Source of the DNA: Tessaracoccus defluvii
GTDB taxonomy: Bacteria; Actinomycetota; Actinomycetes; Propionibacteriales; Propionibacteriaceae
DNA: 64,000 bases
Assembly: GCF_014489575.1 (NCBI RefSeq)
Contig: NZ_CP060789.1
Coordinates: 2,604,001-2,668,000 of the forward strand
Direction of reading: 5' to 3'
Part shown: in pieces, positions 26,521-35,159 of the stretch
Layout: the number at the start of each line of letters is the position of its first letter
Numbering within the stretch: the stretch's first letter is position 1
Translations under genes and position numbers: made by a program
Notes under the pieces: generated by a model
Databases searched by the model: none
Seen by the model: only the letters and a program-made list of their open reading frames with translations
Told to the model about the DNA's origin: nothing

Positions 26521-28240
26521 ACCGCGACGTCGCCGAGAACGCACCCAGCGGCAAGGGGAACCGGCGCTCGATGAACGTCGTCCCGTGGAAGTTCTGCTCC
26601 ATCTCCACCACCGGCACGGGCAGGAAGTAGGTGGCCACGAACCCCGCCGGATCGCTGCCGAGCAGCGCGATCACCTCCCCCAGGTCATCGGCCCCACGGT
26701 TGGCGGCATCCGCCGTCAGCACGTCGGTCAGCTCCTCGATCAGCCCTGCCGGGACCTGCCGGCCCGCCTCCAGCGCCTCCCGCAGCACTCGGGCGAGGTT
26801 CGTCTCCCGGCAGTGGTAGACGTAGGCCAGCACCCGACGGCGGAACTCGCGGAGCTCCAGCACGAACGCCCGGAACGCGTCGCCCTCGGCGCCGGGGATC
26901 CTGTCCTGCACCGTCTCAGCCAGCGCCAGGGCGCTCTCCTGCCGGTCCGCGCAGGACTGCCACCGCAGCCCGAGGTCCTCCAGGAGCCACGGGTGCGGCT
27001 CCATGTCGTCGACCACCATGAAGGTCGACGCCCTCGTCGAGCGCCACGACGGCGTCTCGGCGACGTAGCCCCGGATGGCCGCCGCCGTCAGCGCGTGGGC
27101 CGGGTCACTCTTGCCCACCTCCCGCACGAACCACGACGCGTCCCACGGGAACAGTTCCATGGCCTCGCTGGCCAGGCGCCACACCTCCTCGACGGCCTGC
27201 CGGGTCTCGTCGTCCCCGTACCCCTCCGACAAGGTGGCCAGCACCGTCGCGTCGGACAGGAGAGGCGCCTGCCAGCCGAGGGCCGCGGCGCGGAGGTTCG
27301 GGTCCACGGCATGCACGTTGAGGCCGTAGTACTCCTTGACGCCGGTCGCGCCCGGTACGTCGGTCATCGCCCGCACCTGACGGTAGGTGGTCAGCGGTGA
27401 CTGCAGCGCCAGGAACGGCTCGACCTCCTCGCTCGCGGCGCCGAAGAAGCCCTCGAGGATCACCGGGATACCCCGCGCTGCGGCGGCCCGCGTCAGGTTC
27501 CGCACGTGCCGGTCAGCCGGCAGCGCGACCATCACCTCGGCGGTGTTGTTGTGCAGGGCCAGCGCGAAACCGGTGGTGTCGATGCGTTCGATGATCTGCA
27601 GGATCTGCCCGGCCGACAGTTCCCACGGCTCCCAGCAGATTCTGCCGCCGGGACGCACCTCCTGCCAGCGGGCGGTGAGCATCTCCAGGAACGGGGTCAG
27701 CCGACGGTGCAGCGGGATCCCAGCGCACCGCGGGCAGGCGCCGAACTCCGAGCACAGCCACGCGTCCTGGTCGTACGTGTAGAGCCACAGGTCGTCGACG
27801 GCGAACTCGGCGGCGAACGCGCCCAGCAGCAGCGCGTAGCGCTCGCCGACGGCGGGGTCGAGGATGCAGTTCGGCTGCGGGTCTGCGTGCGCCGTGTGGT
27901 TGTTGAACGGGATCCCGCAGTTGAAGGCCGTCCGGAACCCGGCCTCCTGCGCGAGTGCGAGCCGACGGCGCAGGTCGTCACGCCGTCCCTCGTAGCGGGA
28001 CGGGTCGCTGTTCAGCCGGAGGGGCTGCGGGTATCGCGCCTCATCTTCCGGCGCGAGCCGCACCACGTCCTCCAGGTTGAGGGGCTCGTCAGCCGGCCTC
28101 GCTCCCCACCCGATGTTGACCTGGATGCCTGTGAAGCCGAGCTCCCGCAACCGGTCGATGGCGCCCTCGCCCCAGCCGGCCGCATGCGGGTCGGCGGGAT
28201 GGCCCAGGATCGCGATCCGCTCTGTGATGGTGTTGTGCAC
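26519..28240 (-). CDS. Unrecognised 573-aa protein, probably a TIM-barrel carbohydrate-active enzyme
   Basis: No family is recognised with confidence. The N-terminal 300 residues alternate strands and helices as in a barrel: AIDRLRELGFTGIQVNIGWG, AGFRTAFNCGIPFNNHTAHA, LWLYTYDQDAWLCSEFGACP, GRICWEPWELSAGQILQIIE and GIPVILEGFFG. Acidic residues sit at strand ends, as expected for a glycosidase. CSEFGACPRC could bind a metal. The C-terminal half is helical. There is no signal peptide, so it should act in the cytoplasm. GTG start at 28240 is supported by AGAGGAA upstream. The downstream neighbours are repeats; the upstream neighbour is a broken glycan-active gene, so both may be leftovers of one catabolic locus. 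Confidence 0.55.
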   Translation of the reverse strand: MHNTITERIAILGHPADPHAAGWGEGAIDRLRELGFTGIQVNIGWGARPADEPLNLEDVVRLAPEDEARYPQPLRLNSDPSRYEGRRDDLRRRLALAQEAGFRTAFNCGIPFNNHTAHADPQPNCILDPAVGERYALLLGAFAAEFAVDDLWLYTYDQDAWLCSEFGACPRCAGIPLHRRLTPFLEMLTARWQEVRPGGRICWEPWELSAGQILQIIERIDTTGFALALHNNTAEVMVALPADRHVRNLTRAAAARGIPVILEGFFGAASEEVEPFLALQSPLTTYRQVRAMTDVPGATGVKEYYGLNVHAVDPNLRAAALGWQAPLLSDATVLATLSEGYGDDETRQAVEEVWRLASEAMELFPWDASWFVREVGKSDPAHALTAAAIRGYVAETPSWRSTRASTFMVVDDMEPHPWLLEDLGLRWQSCADRQESALALAETVQDRIPGAEGDAFRAFVLELREFRRRVLAYVYHCRETNLARVLREALEAGRQVPAGLIEELTDVLTADAANRGADDLGEVIALLGSDPAGFVATYFLPVPVVEMEQNFHGTTFIERRFPLPLGAFSATSR

Positions 28241-28349
28241 GATTCCTCTTCTCGGGCCGTGGCCCGCTCGTATCAGGGTCCGGAAACCGGACCGGGCTGG
28301 CCGGGGGCGCGCACGCACCCCCGACCAGCCGGATGGACCTGGAAGCCGA

Positions 28350-29175
28350 CTAGCGCTTCACCTTGACGGTGATCGGCGCGCTGGTCGTCGTCCCGGCGTG
28401 GTTACGGAACTCCACGGTGTACTCGTAGGTTCCCACGGGCATCCCGGTGACCGTGTAAGTGGCCCGCTGCGCACCCGGTGACGCCGCCGTGAGTTCGCCC
28501 TCGGCCACCGGTTCCCCGTCCTGGAAGAACGTGTACGCGGTGGCGTTGGTGCCCCACCACAGGTTCGCGGTCACCGTGTAGTCGCCGTTGCCGTCGCGGT
28601 TGTCGTCGGACAGTGCCAGCTTGCCGGGCTTGGCGTCCTTGACGGTCACGGACACCGGCTTCGCCCACGTCACGCCCTGGCTGTTGATCAGCTGGGCGGT
28701 GTAGGCGTAGGTGCCGTCGACGCGGCCCTGCACGGGGACGGTGACGCTCTGCGCCGCCGGGCCGGCTGCCGCCAGCTCCGCAGTGTGGATGAGCACCCCG
28801 TTCTCGTACACCTTGACCCGCGAGGCGTTGGCGCCCCACCAGAGGTTCAGCCGCACCTCGTAGTTGCCGTCGGCGAGCCCGTTCTGCCACCCGCTGGTGG
28901 TCGAGAGGACCCCGACCGCCGGCGCCGCCGCCTCCGTGTCGACGACCGCCGGCGGACCGGCGACCGCGATGGAGTCGACCCGGATGGTCCCGGCCGCGGC
29001 CGCGCCGATCGACAGTTCGGCGATCCGTTCTCCGGGCACACCCCAGCCGGGCATCCCCGTCATGTCGATCGTCAGCACGCCGTCGACGGCGCAGACCCGG
29101 CCGGGTTCACGGCCGTGACGTTCCAGTAGTAGGTCATGCCGGAGCGAACCAGTCTCATCGGGTTCGAGGTTGCGG
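28350..29175 (-). pseudogene. 3' remnant of a secreted multidomain glycan-active protein
   Basis: The remnant begins inside a fibronectin-III-like domain (GMTYYWNVTAVNPAGSAPST, codons starting at 29140), then needs one base near 29080 to continue as VLTIDMTGMPGWG and IRVDSIAVAGP. Two tandem ~90-residue Ig-like modules follow, sharing NYEVRLNLWWGANAS and DYTVTANLWWGTNAT, as in the C-termini of secreted chitinase/glycosidase-type enzymes. It ends normally at 28350. No signal peptide, catalytic domain or full Fn3 domain is left; the 5' side abuts the first ~20 codons of a different gene. It is therefore a fused fragment, not a functional gene. Confidence 0.65.
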
Positions 29176-29225
29176 ATCCGCTGCTCGAGCGACCTCAGAT
29201 TCGGCGGCGGCGTCGAGTACGTCAC
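29165..29225 (-). pseudogene. AbiEii-like toxin gene remnant (first ~20 codons)
   Basis: A GTG overlaps the abiEi stop in a GTGA, as AbiE pairs usually do. The first codons read TYSTPPPNLRSLEQRIRN, which resembles the start of AbiEii nucleotidyltransferases (short Tyr-Ser/Ala-Thr-Pro, then a Leu-Arg helix). After about 20 codons similarity stops and the glycan-active fragment begins. The nucleotidyltransferase GSD motif and kinase-like loops are absent. Confidence 0.5.
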
Positions 29226-29794
29226 GAGACGCCCCTCTCCCCCGGAGCCTTGCGGAGTTCGCGTTGCAGCCGTGCATAGTCGGCCCGCGTCACCAGACCC
29301 TCTCTGCGCGCTTCACGGGCCGCCTCAAGCAACCGGCCCCGCTCAATCGAACCTCGGCAATCGAGGATGGCATCGGCAACCCGCATGGCCAACAGTCCTT
29401 CATAGCGAGTGAGATGGGGCGCCGCTCCACGCGGCGCGGTGCTGACCTCCATGAAGGCCGGCTTCTTGGCTCGCGTCCGCTTCGGTGCCACGACTCGGAT
29501 CTTGCGCGGATTGACGTCCGCAAGAGCGAACAGCGCCAACACCGAGTCGCCGCGCAAATAGGCACCATCACCGGCGCGCAGCAGCGCCTCGGCGAACTGC
29601 TCGAATGGCGACCCGGGCGCGTCAGGTACGCGATAGATCCCGTAGGCGACGTTGATCAGTGCGCCCCGGGCAGCTAGCTTGCGCAGCTCCACTGCCGGAA
29701 CGCCCGCCGCGAGGGCTTGCTTCGTGGTGATGAAGCCGTACTCGCCGAGCGCGATCTCACGCACCAGGTCTCTGTACTTCACCTCTGCCACCAT
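29222..29794 (-). CDS. abiEi: AbiEi-type antitoxin/regulator
   Basis: The 190-aa protein begins with a winged-helix domain (GFITTKQALAAGVPAVELRK, ARGALINVAYGIYRVPDAPG) and has the AbiEi-type second domain (SVLALFALADVNPRKIRVVA, HLTRYEGLLAMRVADAILD). In type IV AbiE systems it represses the operon and counteracts AbiEii. Here the toxin gene is reduced to a stub, so it is an orphan. An inverted repeat next to the ATG is a likely operator. Confidence 0.75.
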   Translation of the reverse strand: MVAEVKYRDLVREIALGEYGFITTKQALAAGVPAVELRKLAARGALINVAYGIYRVPDAPGSPFEQFAEALLRAGDGAYLRGDSVLALFALADVNPRKIRVVAPKRTRAKKPAFMEVSTAPRGAAPHLTRYEGLLAMRVADAILDCRGSIERGRLLEAAREARREGLVTRADYARLQRELRKAPGERGVS

Positions 29795-29828
29795 GGCGCA
29801 ACCGTACCGAAAACGGTACGGTTGTGCC
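29795..29828. promoter_or_regulatory. Inverted-repeat operator at the abiEi start
   Basis: GGCGCAACCGTACCG and CGGTACGGTTGTGCC form a 15-bp inverted repeat (one mismatch) around AAAA, touching the abiEi ATG. AbiEi proteins autorepress through inverted repeats at this position, so this is probably its binding site. Confidence 0.6.
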
Positions 29829-29866
29829 AGGCTTCCGACCTGCGCAAACGCGTCAGACGCGTCAGA

Positions 29867-30763
29867 TCAGTAGTAGTACGGGAACTTCGACCAGTCCGGC
29901 GCCCGCTTCTCCAGGAACGAGTCCCGGCCCTCCACCGCCTCGTCCGTCATGTACGCCAGCCGCGTCGTCTCCCCCGCGAAGATCTGCTGGCCCACCAGGC
30001 CGTCGTCGATCGCGTTGAACGCGTACTTCAGCATCCGCTGCGCCGTCGGCGACTTCCCGCAGATCTTCGCCGCCCACTCCAGGCCGACGTCCTCCAACTG
30101 CTCGTGCGGGACCACCCGGTTCACCATGCCCATGCGGTGCGCGTCCTCCGCGTCGTGGACGTCGCCGAGGAAGAAGATCTCGCGGGCGAACTTCTGCCCC
30201 ACCTGGCGGGCCAGGTAGGCCGAGCCGTAGCCCGCGTCGAAGGAGCCGACGTCGGCGTCGGTCTGCTTGAACTTCGCGTGCTCACGGGAGGCGAGCGTCA
30301 GGTCCGCGACGACGTGCAGCGAATGCCCGCCGCCCGCGGCCCAGCCGTTGACCAGCGCGATGACCACCTTCGGCATGAACCGGATCAGACGCTGCACCTC
30401 GAGGATGTGGAGCCGGCCGAGCTTGGCCGGGTCGACGCTCTCCGCCGTCTCCCCCTCCGCGTACTGGTAGCCGACGCGGCCGCGGATCCGCTGATCGCCG
30501 CCGGAGCAGAAGGCCCACCCGCCGTCCTTCTCGGAGGGCCCGTTGCCGGTGAGCAGCACGCAGCCGACGTCGGACGAGGTCCGGGCGTGCTCCAGTGCCG
30601 TGTACAGCTCGTCGACGGTGTGCGGGCGGAACGCGTTGCGCACCTCCGGCCGGTCGAACGCGATCCGCACCGCGGGCACGTCCTTGGCGCGGTGGTAGGT
30701 GATGTCGGTGAAGTTGAACCCCTCGACCGGGGTCCAGAGCTCGGGGCGGAACGGGTTGGTCAT
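29867..30763 (-). CDS. menB: 1,4-dihydroxy-2-naphthoyl-CoA synthase
   Basis: MenB closes the second ring of menaquinone from o-succinylbenzoyl-CoA. The 298-aa protein has the crotonase fold with VGCVLLTGNGPSEKDGGWAF and CSGGDQRIRGRVGYQY, which are specific to MenB, plus LVNGWAAGGGHSLHVVADLT, TDADVGSFDAGYGSAYLARQ and the C-terminal DWSKFPYYY. The ATG at 30763 starts MTNPFRPELW. No other men genes are in the window. Confidence 0.95.
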   Translation of the reverse strand: MTNPFRPELWTPVEGFNFTDITYHRAKDVPAVRIAFDRPEVRNAFRPHTVDELYTALEHARTSSDVGCVLLTGNGPSEKDGGWAFCSGGDQRIRGRVGYQYAEGETAESVDPAKLGRLHILEVQRLIRFMPKVVIALVNGWAAGGGHSLHVVADLTLASREHAKFKQTDADVGSFDAGYGSAYLARQVGQKFAREIFFLGDVHDAEDAHRMGMVNRVVPHEQLEDVGLEWAAKICGKSPTAQRMLKYAFNAIDDGLVGQQIFAGETTRLAYMTDEAVEGRDSFLEKRAPDWSKFPYYY

Positions 30764-30798
30764 GCCCGCGAGCCTATCGCCCGCCCGCCGTCGCCGGC

Positions 30799-31530
30799 TC
30801 AGTAGCGCGGTGCGCGCACCGCCTCGGCGATCCGGTCCGGGAAGTCGGTGATCAGGGCATCGACGCCGAGTTCGGCAAGTCGGCGGGCGGCGTCGTCCTT
30901 GTTCACCGTCCAGGCGTTCACCTTGACGCCGGCCTCGTGGCACAGCCACACATAGTGCGGCTGCAGCAACGCCTGCTGATGCGGGTGGACGGCGCCGGCG
31001 CCGAACCAGGAGGCGTAGCGCCACGGGTCGTAGATGCCGTCCGACAGCAGCAGCCCGATGTGCTCGGGAGCGACGCGTCCGCGGAGGTTGGCCAGCGAGA
31101 AGTGGTTGAACGAGGAGTAGATTACCCTGTCGGTCATGCGGGCGTCCTGCACGATCCGCAGGACGTCGTCCTCCATCCCCGGGTACAGCTCGATGGTGTT
31201 CTTCAGTTCGACGTTGACGGTGACGCTCGTCGGCTGACACAGCTCGAGGACCTCGCGCAGCGTCGGGACCTTGACGTTGCGACGCCCGGCGAAGCCGTTG
31301 TTGAAGTCGCAGGCCCGCAGCTCTTCGAGGGTGTGATCGACGACCTTGCCGAAGCCGTTGGAGGTCCGGTTGATCGTCTCGTCGTGGATGACGACGATCT
31401 GGCCGTCAGCGGTGCGCTGGACGTCCAGCTCGATGCCGTCCGCGCCGTACTTGAGGGCGAGTTCGAAGGCGGGCATGGTGTTCTCGGGCGCGTAGGCGCA
31501 GGCGCCCCGGTGGGCCCAGATCTCTGTCAC
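30799..31530 (-). CDS. Glycerophosphodiester phosphodiesterase
   Basis: The 243-aa enzyme has IWAHRGACAYAPENT (His-Arg metal/substrate site), GADGIELDVQRTADGQIVV and HDETINRTSNGFG (catalytic His), the GDPD signature, and ends VDALITDFPDRI. No signal peptide is seen, so it should be cytoplasmic, releasing glycerol-3-phosphate from glycerophosphodiesters. GTG at 31530 with GGGAGG upstream is chosen over a GTG 14 codons earlier. Confidence 0.9.
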   Translation of the reverse strand: MTEIWAHRGACAYAPENTMPAFELALKYGADGIELDVQRTADGQIVVIHDETINRTSNGFGKVVDHTLEELRACDFNNGFAGRRNVKVPTLREVLELCQPTSVTVNVELKNTIELYPGMEDDVLRIVQDARMTDRVIYSSFNHFSLANLRGRVAPEHIGLLLSDGIYDPWRYASWFGAGAVHPHQQALLQPHYVWLCHEAGVKVNAWTVNKDDAARRLAELGVDALITDFPDRIAEAVRAPRY

Positions 31531-31652
31531 GGGTCCATCCTCCCATTCCCGGGGACAAGGGACAACGCCCAATGAACGCGTCGGCCGGCCCGGGAGGAGC
31601 CGCGTCGTTTTGCTTCCCTGGCCGAAGACCGCGTATAGTCTGTCAAGCCCAA

Positions 31653-31728
31653 GCGCTCGTGGCTCAACGGATAGAGCATCTGACTACGGATCAGAAGGTT
31701 GGGGGTTCGAGTCCCTCCGAGCGCGCCA
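31653..31728 (+). tRNA. tRNA-Arg(ACG)
   Basis: Acceptor arms GCGCTCG/CGAGCGC pair, with discriminator G and encoded CCA. The anticodon stem TCTGA/TCAGA encloses CTACGGA with anticodon ACG, the substrate of TadA (encoded at 17.7 kb). D- and T-arms (GGTTCGAGTCC core) are normal; length is 76 nt. Confidence 0.96.
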
Positions 31729-31756
31729 GCGGTCTCCGCAAGGCGACAGGCAGAAA

Positions 31757-31783
31757 GAGGTTCCTCCGGGAGCCTCTTTTTTG
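31757..31783 (+). terminator. Rho-independent terminator after tRNA-Arg
   Basis: GAGGTTCCT and GGGAGCCTC form a nine-pair stem with wobble pairs, directly followed by TTTTTTG. Confidence 0.75.
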
Positions 31784-31806
31784 TTGCCGTCCCAGCGGTG
31801 GCCCGA

Positions 31807-32730
31807 TCAGGCCAGGGCCGCCAACGCGCCACTGACCGCCTCCCGGTCCAGGCCGATTCCCACCGAGTCTGCAGCGACGACGCACGCTCCCACGACCGGG
31901 AACTCGGCGAAGGCCGCCTCGAAGTGCTCATCGAGTCGACGGCGCAGCCCACCGGCCTGCAGCAATCCACCCGCGAACACCACCCTGCGCGGCGCCTCCA
32001 CGGCCATCGCCGCAGTGAGCAGCCCCTCAGCCGCACGGTCGAGCAGGCCCGTAGCGACCGCGTCGGCACCGTCGAGCCCCAGGGCGAGCGGCGCGAACCT
32101 GCCCCACGCCGACGGCGGCAGGGGCGTCGCGGCGGCGATCAGGGCCTGCCGGGGATCCCCGTCACCCGGGAGACCAAGCTCCTTCGAGACAGCCTCGGCC
32201 AGTGCGGTCTCCGGGCCCCGGTGATCCATGGCCGCGGCGGCTGCACGCAGAACCTCACGGCCGATCCAGGCACCCGAACCGACATCGCCCAGCAGCCATC
32301 CCATGCCGTCACACCGTGCGACAAGTTCCCATCCCTCGAACCTGGCGGCGACCGCGCCCGTCCCGGCCAGCAGCAGCACCCCCTCCGGGTCGGGAGCCGC
32401 GCTACGGAAGGCCACCTCCAGGTCCCCGACCAGCACAGCGTCCGGCAGCCCCAGCCCCGCCCAGGCCTGCTGCAACATTGCCTCCACCTGCACCCTGCCG
32501 GCCTGCGCAGCACCAGCCGCGCCCACCCCGACGGCGTCCACCTCGCCGGGCGCGGCTCCGGCCGCGGCGAGCGCACGCTCGACGGCGCGCCGCAGGTGAA
32601 GGGGCCCCTCGGGACCCGAGGAGCGGAAGTTCGCGCCCGGCTCACGGGCGAACCCCAGCACCTCCCCGCCGTCACGGACGACGGCACACCGGACACTGGT
32701 ACCACCCACATCGAGCCCCAGAACGATCAT
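31807..32730 (-). CDS. BadF/BadG-type amino-sugar kinase (GlcNAc/MurNAc kinase-like)
   Basis: The 307-aa protein has the phosphate-1 motif VLGLDVGGTSVRCAVVRDGG, LLLAGTGAVAARFEG and GWLLGDVGSGAWIGREVLRA, typical of BadF/BadG-type ASKHA kinases. Members of this group phosphorylate GlcNAc, glucosamine or MurNAc. It is divergent from the MurNAc/muropeptide operon, 140 bp away, so the natural reading is a cytoplasmic kinase making GlcNAc-6-P or MurNAc-6-P from the sugars freed by the NagZ-type enzyme. The ATG at 32730 immediately precedes the motif. Confidence 0.85.
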   Translation of the reverse strand: MIVLGLDVGGTSVRCAVVRDGGEVLGFAREPGANFRSSGPEGPLHLRRAVERALAAAGAAPGEVDAVGVGAAGAAQAGRVQVEAMLQQAWAGLGLPDAVLVGDLEVAFRSAAPDPEGVLLLAGTGAVAARFEGWELVARCDGMGWLLGDVGSGAWIGREVLRAAAAAMDHRGPETALAEAVSKELGLPGDGDPRQALIAAATPLPPSAWGRFAPLALGLDGADAVATGLLDRAAEGLLTAAMAVEAPRRVVFAGGLLQAGGLRRRLDEHFEAAFAEFPVVGACVVAADSVGIGLDREAVSGALAALA

Positions 32731-32794
32731 GCCGGTCACTGTAGGCGGGACGGCCCTCGCGCCGACAGCAGACACACCCATGACTGATGAGTCT

Positions 32795-32826
32795 TTTTCA
32801 TCCGACCTTCACGATGTGATACAAAT
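32795..32826 (+). promoter_or_regulatory. Candidate promoter of the amino-sugar salvage operon
   Basis: TGATACAAAT at 32817-32826 is an extended -10-like element; a weak TTTTCA lies 19 bases upstream. The segment is AT-rich compared with its surroundings and sits 45 bp before the first start codon. Confidence 0.35.
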
Positions 32827-32870
32827 ATTCACACCCTGCCGGGAGTGCCGGCACCTTTCGAGGAGGAAAG

Positions 32871-34187
32871 ATGAACAAGTTCGTGAAGGGCGCCGTGGCG
32901 ACTCTCGCCGTGCTCTCACTCGCAGCCTGCGGGAGCGGCGGCGGCGATGGGTCACCCGCCCCCAGCACCGGCGCCCCCTCCACCACCGCCGGCCTGATCG
33001 GCGAGGGCGAGACGCTCACCGTCTGGATCATGGAGGGCACCAACCCCGACTCCACCGCGTTCTTCGACGAGGTCGGAACCGCGTTCAAGGAGAAGACCGG
33101 CGCCGACCTCGACGTCCAGATGGTCCCGTGGGCCTCCGCCAAGGAGAAGTTCGCCACCGCGATCGCCGGCGGCACGACGCCGGACGTCGCCGAGGTCGGC
33201 AACACCTGGACCGCGGAGTTCGCCGAAGCCGGCGCCCTGGTCGACCTGACCAGCCGCGTGGAGGGCGACGGCCTCAACGGCGACCTGGTCGAGGGCCTGG
33301 TCCAGTCCGGCACCCTGGACGGCAGCCTCTACGGCATGCCCTGGTACGCGGGCGTACGCGCCTTCGTCTACAACACCGAGATCTTCGAGAAGGCCGGCGT
33401 CGAGGTCCCCACCAACTGGGCCGAACTGCAGAGCACGGTCGAGGCGATCAAGGCGTCGCAGCCCGACGTCATCCCCTTCCCGATCGTCGGCGCGAGCGAG
33501 TTCAGCGCCTACCCGTGGGTCTGGGGTGCCGGCGGCGACATCGCCGTCGAGAAGGACGGCGCCTGGACCTCCACCATCAACTCCCCTGAGGCCGTCGAGG
33601 GGCTGAAATTCTACACCGACCTCGCCCTCGTCGACGGATCGTCGACCCCGGCCGCGGCCACCTGGAAGGAAACCGACGTCCTCGCCGCATTCGAGCAGGG
33701 CAACGTCGCCATGAGCATCCAGGGTTCGTGGACCCCCGCCCGCATCATCGCGGACGCCCCCGAGATGGAGGGCAAGCTCGGCGCCTTCACCATCCCGGCC
33801 AAGGACGGCGGGGTCGCCCCCTCGTTCCTCGGCGGCTCGCACCTCGGCGTCTTCGAGGGCACCAAGAACGAGGACCTCTCGTGGGAGTTCGTCAAGCTGA
33901 TGAGCACCGGCGAGTTCGCCCAGAAGTGGGGCGAGTCGGCCAACTACTTCCCCGGCCAGACTTCGCTGCTCGAGCAGATGGAGGCCAACGCCGATGAACT
34001 GACCTCCGTGTTCATCCGCCAGATGGTCGACGGCGGCGCCTCCACCCCGGTCACCCCGACGTGGGGTGCCATCCAGGGCCAGCAGGTGACCCCGACGATG
34101 ATCCAGTCCATCCTCAGCGGGCAGGCAACCGCACAGGAGGCGGCCGACAAGGCTGCCGAGACGATGAACGCCACGTTCGGCGGCTAA
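32871..34187 (+). CDS. ABC sugar-binding lipoprotein of the amino-sugar salvage operon
   Basis: The 438-aa protein has a lipoprotein signal (LAVLSLAACGSGGG) and a family 1 binding-protein fold: ETLTVWIMEGTNPDSTAFFD, GTTPDVAEVGNTWTAEFAEA and AMSIQGSWTPARIIADAPE. GAGGAGG lies seven bases before the ATG. It delivers a sugar to the two permeases that follow. Because NagZ-type hydrolase, AnmK and MurQ are encoded downstream, the ligand is likely a peptidoglycan fragment such as GlcNAc-anhMurNAc, GlcNAc-MurNAc or MurNAc; that is inferred from context. A strong hairpin follows the gene. Confidence 0.88.
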   Translation: MNKFVKGAVATLAVLSLAACGSGGGDGSPAPSTGAPSTTAGLIGEGETLTVWIMEGTNPDSTAFFDEVGTAFKEKTGADLDVQMVPWASAKEKFATAIAGGTTPDVAEVGNTWTAEFAEAGALVDLTSRVEGDGLNGDLVEGLVQSGTLDGSLYGMPWYAGVRAFVYNTEIFEKAGVEVPTNWAELQSTVEAIKASQPDVIPFPIVGASEFSAYPWVWGAGGDIAVEKDGAWTSTINSPEAVEGLKFYTDLALVDGSSTPAAATWKETDVLAAFEQGNVAMSIQGSWTPARIIADAPEMEGKLGAFTIPAKDGGVAPSFLGGSHLGVFEGTKNEDLSWEFVKLMSTGEFAQKWGESANYFPGQTSLLEQMEANADELTSVFIRQMVDGGASTPVTPTWGAIQGQQVTPTMIQSILSGQATAQEAADKAAETMNATFGG

Positions 34188-34211
34188 CGCACCATGGCCA
34201 TCGGTCTTGAC

Positions 34212-34259
34212 GAGAGGTCCCGGGCTCTGCCCGGGGCCTCTCCCCGGCGCCACCGGGGC
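34212..34259 (+). promoter_or_regulatory. Intercistronic hairpins between binding-protein and permease genes
   Basis: GAGAGGTCCCGGG pairs with CCCGGGGCCTCTC (34212-34224 with 34230-34242), and CCCCGG/CCGGGG forms a second small stem. Hairpins after ABC binding-protein genes commonly protect that part of the mRNA and reduce permease expression. Their presence argues that the permease starts downstream of them. Confidence 0.6.
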
Positions 34260-34274
34260 GGTTACCACGCAGCC

Positions 34275-35159
34275 ATGCGCCGTCGACCCTGGCTGCTCTT
34301 GACCCCCGCGCTGGCGACCCTCGCAATCCTGCTCGTCGTTCCGCTGCTGCGTGTCGTCTGGCTCTCCTTCCAGGACTACGGCCTGAAGGAGCTCAACAAG
34401 GGCACGACCAACTTCATCGGGCTCGACAACTACGCCAAGATCTTCGGCGACTCCTACCTCTACACCGTCGTCCTGCCCAACACGATCGGCTTCGCCGCCT
34501 TCTGCGTCGTGACGACAGTTGTCCTCGGCACACTCGTGGCGCTGTTCCTGAACGGGCTGCCTCCCTTCTGGAGGTACGTCACGTCGACGGCGATTATGGT
34601 GGCCTGGGCCGTGCCCGCCGTCACCGGCACGTACGTGTGGGCGTTCATCTTCGAGCCCTCCAACGGGCTCGCCACCAATCTCTTTGACGCGATGGGCCTC
34701 ATGGAGGCCGGCTCGGTCAACTGGTTCCTCAACCGGCTGAGCTTCTACGCCATCTCCGCGCTCAACGTCGTCCACCACTCCATCCCGTTCGTCGCCGTGA
34801 CGGTGCTGGCTGGCCTGCTGACCATCCCTGACGAGCTCTACGAGGCCGCGGAGATCGACGGCGCGAGCAAGTGGCGCCAGTTCTGGTCCATCACGGCCCC
34901 GACGCTGAAGCCTGTCTTCGCCGTCGTCACCATCCTGTCGACCATCTGGGACTTCAAGGTCTTCACGCAGATCTGGCTGATGCCGGGCGGCGGCGGAACC
35001 AACCCCGAGGTGTTCAACCTGGGTGTCTGGTCCTATGTGCAGTCGTTCGCCCAGAGCAAGTACGGCATGGGGTCGGCCATCGCCGTCGTCCTCACGCTCG
35101 TGTTGATGCTGGTCACCGTCGTGTACCTGCGCACACTCTTCAAGGAGGAACAGCTGTGA
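34275..35159 (+). CDS. ABC sugar permease 1 (MalF type)
   Basis: The ~294-aa inner-membrane protein has six predicted helices, beginning with PWLLLTPALATLAILLVVPL. The cytoplasmic EAA loop is YEAAEIDGASKWRQFWSITA. The ATG at 34275 is preferred; an ATG at 34194 would make the leader run through the intercistronic hairpins and adds a non-conserved 27-residue extension. It ends in a GTGA overlap with permease 2. Confidence 0.88.
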   Translation: MRRRPWLLLTPALATLAILLVVPLLRVVWLSFQDYGLKELNKGTTNFIGLDNYAKIFGDSYLYTVVLPNTIGFAAFCVVTTVVLGTLVALFLNGLPPFWRYVTSTAIMVAWAVPAVTGTYVWAFIFEPSNGLATNLFDAMGLMEAGSVNWFLNRLSFYAISALNVVHHSIPFVAVTVLAGLLTIPDELYEAAEIDGASKWRQFWSITAPTLKPVFAVVTILSTIWDFKVFTQIWLMPGGGGTNPEVFNLGVWSYVQSFAQSKYGMGSAIAVVLTLVLMLVTVVYLRTLFKEEQL

